A stretch of DNA of 64,000 nt. It comes from Eubacteriales bacterium (GTDB lineage Bacteria; Bacillota; Clostridia; Lachnospirales; Lachnospiraceae). Position numbers and translations under genes: made by a program. This document shows, in pieces, positions 60,275 through 64,000 of this stretch; position 1 is the first letter of the stretch; each line of letters opens with the position of its first letter. The notes below the pieces were generated by a model that saw nothing but the letters and a program-made list of their open reading frames with translations, did not search any database and was not told where the DNA came from. The stretch spans positions 167,694-231,693 of the forward strand of contig JAUNSC010000001.1 of the NCBI GenBank assembly GCA_030539395.1. Reading direction: 5' to 3'.

Positions 60275-60886
60275 ATGAAGATTAATTGTAATGAATGGAT
60301 ATGGACAAGACAGCCAAAAGACTACAGCATCAGCGAAGATAAGATAGAGATTACTACGAATCCGCACACAGACCTGTGGCAGAGAACCTACTATCATTTC
60401 CGTAATGATAATGCACCGGTCCTTCAGATGAGAACAAAAGAGAAGTTTTTTTCTTTTGTCGTAAAAACAGAATTCCCGGAAAGCCATCATCGTTTTGACC
60501 AGTGTGGAATCGTGATGTATCTGGATAGTGAAAACTGGCTGAAAGGTTCCATAGAATATGAAAATGAACAGTTTCAGCATCTGGGAAGCGTTGCAACCAA
60601 TATGGGATATTCAGACTGGGCAACCACAGCAATCTCAGCTGATGTCAAGTCTATGTGGTACCGTTTCAGCAGACGTGAAGATGATTACTGTATTGAATGT
60701 TCAGAAGATGGTGTTAACTATTCTCAGATGAGAGTATGCCATATGTGGAAAGCATCCGATGAGATTCAGTTTGGAATTTATGCATGTAGTCCGGAAGATT
60801 CTTCTTTTACAGCGGTCTTTACCAATATGGAAGTAACAGAATGTAAATGGCTGGCACACAATGGTCAGGCACCAGATAAGGAGTAA
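60275..60886 (+). CDS. DUF1349-like (concanavalin-fold) protein
   Basis: 203 residues without signal peptide. Features fit the DUF1349 family of jelly-roll proteins: an early TNPHTDLWQRTYYHF, FFSFVVKTEFPESHHRFDQCG, VMYLDSENWLKGSIEYEN, WYRFSRREDDYCIECSEDG, FGIYACSPEDSSFTAVF. Members accompany sugar-utilisation genes and are thought to act in carbohydrate metabolism. The neighbouring ROK regulator and acetyltransferase agree with that. Confidence 0.82.
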   Translation: MKINCNEWIWTRQPKDYSISEDKIEITTNPHTDLWQRTYYHFRNDNAPVLQMRTKEKFFSFVVKTEFPESHHRFDQCGIVMYLDSENWLKGSIEYENEQFQHLGSVATNMGYSDWATTAISADVKSMWYRFSRREDDYCIECSEDGVNYSQMRVCHMWKASDEIQFGIYACSPEDSSFTAVFTNMEVTECKWLAHNGQAPDKE

Positions 60887-60890
60887 GGAT

Positions 60891-61412
60891 ATGAAAGAGT
60901 GGGAAAAGGCTCAGGCAGGATATCTGTATGATGCGAATTATGAATCGGAACTGCTTGCAATGCGTGAGAAATGTGCAGATCTTTGTTACGAATTCAATAT
61001 GTGCAGACCATCCAACACGGAAAAACAAAAGGAACTAATCAGAAAAATCATAGATCAGATCAAAGGAAATATCACAATCACAGCACCGTTTTACTGCGAC
61101 TATGGAAGGAATATTTCTGTAGGGAATAACTTTTACACAAATCATAATGTTACTATTCTGGATGGATCAAAGGTGATTTTTGGGGACAATGTGTTCATTG
61201 CTCCGGATTGTGTCTTTTCGACTGCTGGCCATCCGCTTGATGTAGAACAGAGAAATCGCGGACTGGAGATTGCTTTACCAATCACAGTAGGGGATAATGT
61301 ATGGATTGGAACGCACGTTTCGGTACTTCCTGGTGTTACGATTGGAAATAAAATATCTGGATTAATAAATATACTCAACAGTAAAAAGTTTACATGCTTA
61401 AGAAGCCTGTGA
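60891..61412 (+). pseudogene. 3'-truncated sugar O-acetyltransferase (LacA/Maa type)
   Basis: 173 codons from the ATG at 60891 (AAGGAGTAAGGAT upstream). Maltose/galactoside acetyltransferase: N-terminal helical part and left-handed beta-helix with YCDYGRNISVGNNFYTNHN, the catalytic-His region FSTAGHPLDVEQRNRG, and GDNVWIGTHVSVLPGVTIGN. After GVTIGN the family's closing turns and C-terminus are replaced by an unrelated 20-residue tail. The break at about 61350 coincides with the start of a stretch of gene relics. The catalytic His is present; trimer stability is doubtful. Confidence 0.8.
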
Positions 61413-61627
61413 ATCCCAGTAGATACCAGACTGCTCCTGTTTTTCATGAATTAATTGTGTTATGTATAATTCAGAGCTTTTCGTTATAAGTCGAAAAATG
61501 TGATGCCTCAAATAATACATGATTGTTGTCTCGGACAGTTTGCCTTCCGAAGGTGTCAGCAGATAACGGATCTCTCGGGAGTTCACAGTTCCGGTCAGAC
61601 GTACAGACAGAATCTGTTCTGACTTCC

Positions 61628-61708
61628 GGGGGAAAAGTGACATGGTTGAAGCAATCCATTGAAACCATTCTGGTCAATGAGAAATATGTGGGTGATGTGA
61701 TCCTCTAA
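61628..61708 (+). pseudogene. Serine recombinase fragment
   Basis: About 26 codons, reading GGKVTWLKQSIETILVNEKY then VGDVIL and a stop. This matches the zinc-ribbon-proximal segment of large serine recombinases (W...SI..IL.NEKY.GD). Nothing else of the gene is seen. It indicates past mobile-element activity at this spot. Confidence 0.5.
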
Positions 61709-61756
61709 AAATTATATTTTGGAATTAGAAAGATTGGAATTAGTGGTGAAAAACAA

Positions 61757-61928
61757 ATGACTGTACAGCAATTAAAATATATTGTGACTGTGGCTGAAAC
61801 AGGATCGGTTCGGTGTCTCTGCTCAGCATTATACTTTTACAGAAAATGCGTTTGTGGAACTCGTAAAGAAATTCGGACAGGAACGGTATGAGTTTTATTT
61901 TAATGCAACCAGTACGAGAATGGGATAG
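61757..61928 (+). pseudogene. LysR-family regulator relic
   Basis: Begins MTVQQLKYIVTVAETGS, a standard LysR N-terminus, then jumps frame near 61808 to GVSAQHYTFTENAFVELVKK. That segment is like the opening of a LysR ligand-binding domain. It ends at 61928. The HTH core and most of the sensor domain are missing, so it is a deletion remnant. The stretch 61413-61627 and 61929-62065 holds nothing else I can name. Confidence 0.55.
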
Positions 61929-62065
61929 GTTTACAAAGTAGGTGTTGATATTCGTTTCAGGTTTTAAAGTGTTGCAGTTTTGGGTTGGAATGTCTCTCTG
62001 ACAGATTCTACTGCATGAAATTGCGATTACTCGCAAAAATTTTCAGTAGAAAGAAGGAGTATAGT

Positions 62066-63319
62066 ATGGAAATTAAGAGAGACATCTATTTGAATAAGCT
62101 TATCAGTAAGCAACACAATGGACTTATCAAGGTGGTAACTGGCATCCGTCGCTGCGGAAAGTCCTACTTGTTGTTTAATCTGTTCGAGGATCATTTGCTG
62201 GCAGAAGGAGTGGATGAACAGCACATTATAGAAATTGCGTTTGATTCCTTTGAGAATAAGCGTTTTCGTGATCCAGAAGTTCTGTATCCCTATCTCAAGG
62301 AGCAGATTAAAGATGATGGAATGTACTATGTGCTGCTGGATGAGGTGCAGCTTTTGGGAGAGTTTGAATCCGTATTAAACAGCCTGATTCGTATGAAAAA
62401 TGTGGATGTATATGTGACAGGAAGCAATGCCCGGTTTTTGTCCAAGGATGTGATCACCGAATTTCGGGGACGGGGAGATGAAGTTCATATGCATCCTCTC
62501 AGTTTTGCTGAATTTATGTCTGTCTATTCGGGGACAAAACAGGATGGCTGGAATGAATATATGCTTTACGGCGGACTGCCGCCTATCATGAACATTTCAA
62601 GTCCGGAGGAAAAGATTAATTTCCTCAAGTCGCTGTTTGAGGAAACCTATATTTCGGATATTGTAGGAAGGCATAATGTACGCAATCGGGCAGAATTGGA
62701 GGAACTTCTGAATATTCTCTCATCTGCTATCGGCTCGCTTACAAACCCGACAAAGTTGTCGGCTACCTTCAAAAGTGTCAAGCAGAAAACTATCAGCAAC
62801 ACAACCATCAAAAGGTATATCGACTATCTTTGTGATTCTTTTCTGATCGACAGTGCTGTCCGATATGACATTAAGGGTAAAAAGTATATCGACACGCCAA
62901 TCAAATATTACTTTACCGATTTGGGGTTTCGGACTGCCCGTCTCAATTTCCGCCAACTGGAAGGAACTCATGCTATGGAGAATATCATCTTCAATGAGCT
63001 GAAGATACGCGGCTTCAATGTGGATGTGGGCGTTATCACTCTGAATAAAACCAATGAAAAAGGTCATGGAATCCGCAAGCAGCTGGAAATTGATTTTGTC
63101 TGCAACAAGGGTTCTAAGCGTTATTATATCCAGTCGGCCTATGCAATTCCGGATCAGGCAAAGATGGACCAGGAGCAGCGTTCTCTGATGCTGACTGGCG
63201 ATTTCTTCAAGAAGATTATCATAACGAAAGATGCACCTGCGCCGTATTACAATGATGATGGAATACTGGTTATGAGTGTCTATGACTTTCTGTTGAATGA
63301 GGACAGTTTGGATAACTGA
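62066..63319 (+). CDS. AAA ATPase with DUF4143
   Basis: 417 residues from the ATG at 62066 (AGAAGGAG 7 bases away). AAA_14-type domain: Walker A VVTGIRRCGKSYLLF, Walker B YYVLLDEVQLLG, VTGSNARFLSKDV, and LSFAEFMSVY. DUF4143 C-terminal part: RNRAELEELLNIL, VKQKTISNTTIKRYIDYL and a nuclease-like patch near LEIDFVC. These proteins are common in anaerobes and of unknown role, often thought to be mobile or defence-linked. Confidence 0.85.
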   Translation: MEIKRDIYLNKLISKQHNGLIKVVTGIRRCGKSYLLFNLFEDHLLAEGVDEQHIIEIAFDSFENKRFRDPEVLYPYLKEQIKDDGMYYVLLDEVQLLGEFESVLNSLIRMKNVDVYVTGSNARFLSKDVITEFRGRGDEVHMHPLSFAEFMSVYSGTKQDGWNEYMLYGGLPPIMNISSPEEKINFLKSLFEETYISDIVGRHNVRNRAELEELLNILSSAIGSLTNPTKLSATFKSVKQKTISNTTIKRYIDYLCDSFLIDSAVRYDIKGKKYIDTPIKYYFTDLGFRTARLNFRQLEGTHAMENIIFNELKIRGFNVDVGVITLNKTNEKGHGIRKQLEIDFVCNKGSKRYYIQSAYAIPDQAKMDQEQRSLMLTGDFFKKIIITKDAPAPYYNDDGILVMSVYDFLLNEDSLDN

Positions 63320-63410
63320 TTGATGAGAAAACGAAAAGTTATAGTTGGTAAAACGGATTGAAATGCGGTTTCTCAGCAGGATCTGCATTTATGATAAAGA
63401 GAGGATATGT

Positions 63411-63968
63411 GTGGAGGACTTAAATTTAAAACCTGTTCAGAAAGCGGCATTATCTTTGATTCAAAATGATCTAAGATTTTTGTACACAGTTATAAAAAGA
63501 ATTAATCCTAATGAATCAAATTATATTCCGTCACTTTTGCCATATATGGGTGTTATAATTGATGGAGCAGAAGAATGGGTAAAAGCTATTAATAATTCCA
63601 GTAAAGTGAAATTGAAGATACCGGCTTTTTCCAAATCGGAACAGACTTACTATGAAGAAATGAGAAATTCTATTAAAATGTGGCAGAATGATTATTCTGT
63701 TATTTATGAAACTCTTAAAGAAGCGTATCATGTAAGTGATGACTATTTCGGAAATGTTTGCAAACCAATTGCTAAAAAATTCAAGTTATATGATATTTTT
63801 GGTGTTGATAGGGCAAATGGGGTAATTTGTGGAAATACAATTTTATACTATTATTATACTCCGCTGTTTTTATATGGTCGGAATAATGGAGAATATATCA
63901 AAGCAATGTCAGTTATTGGAGGCAAGTATATAAAACTTTTTAATGGTAAGCGTTTAATTCTTGGGTAG
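63411..63968 (+). CDS. Protein of unknown function near the window end
   Basis: 185 residues if started at the GTG at 63411 with AGAGAGGAT upstream; the same frame is open from 63345 without a good site. It is soluble-looking and A+T rich in codons, with helical segments (VQKAALSLIQNDLRFLYTVI, YYEEMRNSIKMWQNDYSVIY) and a tyrosine-rich hydrophobic segment (NTILYYYYTPLFLYG). No family is recognised. It follows the ATPase gene by 90 bases and may be transcribed with it. The last 32 bases of the window hold nothing visible. Confidence 0.55.
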   Translation: MEDLNLKPVQKAALSLIQNDLRFLYTVIKRINPNESNYIPSLLPYMGVIIDGAEEWVKAINNSSKVKLKIPAFSKSEQTYYEEMRNSIKMWQNDYSVIYETLKEAYHVSDDYFGNVCKPIAKKFKLYDIFGVDRANGVICGNTILYYYYTPLFLYGRNNGEYIKAMSVIGGKYIKLFNGKRLILG

Positions 63969-64000
63969 ATGGACATTTACCTATTTCAAGCTCATAATGA

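Noticed and set aside
61398-61643. 81-codon minus-strand frame in the relic region.
   Set aside because: No recognised domain and no ribosome site; it overlaps the recombinase fragment on the other strand. It could be part of an old element but cannot be supported.

Overview
The window looks like chromosomal DNA of an anaerobic Firmicute, most likely a gut-type Lachnospiraceae/Clostridia. The evidence is strong AGGAGG ribosome sites, many short-spaced operons, moderate G+C, a LytTR/GHKL regulatory pair, an AGCS transporter under a tandem glycine riboswitch, and oxygen-sensitive Mo/Fe-S enzymes. No rRNA, tRNA, CRISPR array or intact insertion sequence was seen.

Layout. 1-8.4 kb: a LytTR regulator and GHKL kinase, then a solute-binding protein, a very large MscS-type channel with duplicated sensor domains, and an FHA-containing ABC ATPase with its permease. 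8.4-13.4 kb: a glycine-riboswitch-controlled Na+/amino-acid symporter, mgtE with a long structured leader, a Nudix hydrolase and a MerR regulator. 13.4-15.1 kb: two wrecked genes joined together (a lipoprotein and dxs).

15.2-48 kb is a molybdenum-enzyme island. It opens with a three-subunit NAD-linked formate dehydrogenase (NuoE-like, NuoF-like and a Cys-type catalytic subunit). A cofactor operon follows (MOSC, moeA, mobB, NTP transferase-ModE fusion). Next comes a Mop-type (Desulfovibrio gigas-like) aldehyde oxidoreductase and a long operon of poorly understood genes: a dicluster redox protein, a small Cys protein, a methyltransferase, a C-GCAxxG-C-C protein, a radical SAM protein and a CoA-ligase-like protein. 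I recall this set from the Desulfovibrio DVU_1551-1557 / 'Trs' naming. A convergent cysteine desulfurase, an NTP transferase-histidine phosphatase fusion, two MoeA-like paralogues flanking an XdhC, a second NTP transferase-ModE fusion, modABC with a near-consensus ModE box, fdhD, and MOSC-moaC-moaA-mogA-mobA complete the island. Mo uptake, cofactor synthesis, nucleotide attachment, sulfuration and the two client enzymes therefore lie together. moaD/moaE (molybdopterin synthase) and selD were not found here.

48-64 kb is accessory: an alpha/beta hydrolase; a stand-alone condensation-carrier-adenylation trio; TetR and a nitroreductase; an A+T-rich MBOAT gene carrying an in-frame amber codon, with an SGNH partner; a frameshifted alcohol dehydrogenase; an aldo-keto reductase behind a perfect operator-promoter; a ROK regulator; a DUF1349-like protein; a truncated acetyltransferase; recombinase and LysR relics; a DUF4143 ATPase; and an unknown protein.

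All calls come from reading sequence and recalled family knowledge. No alignment or structure prediction was run.
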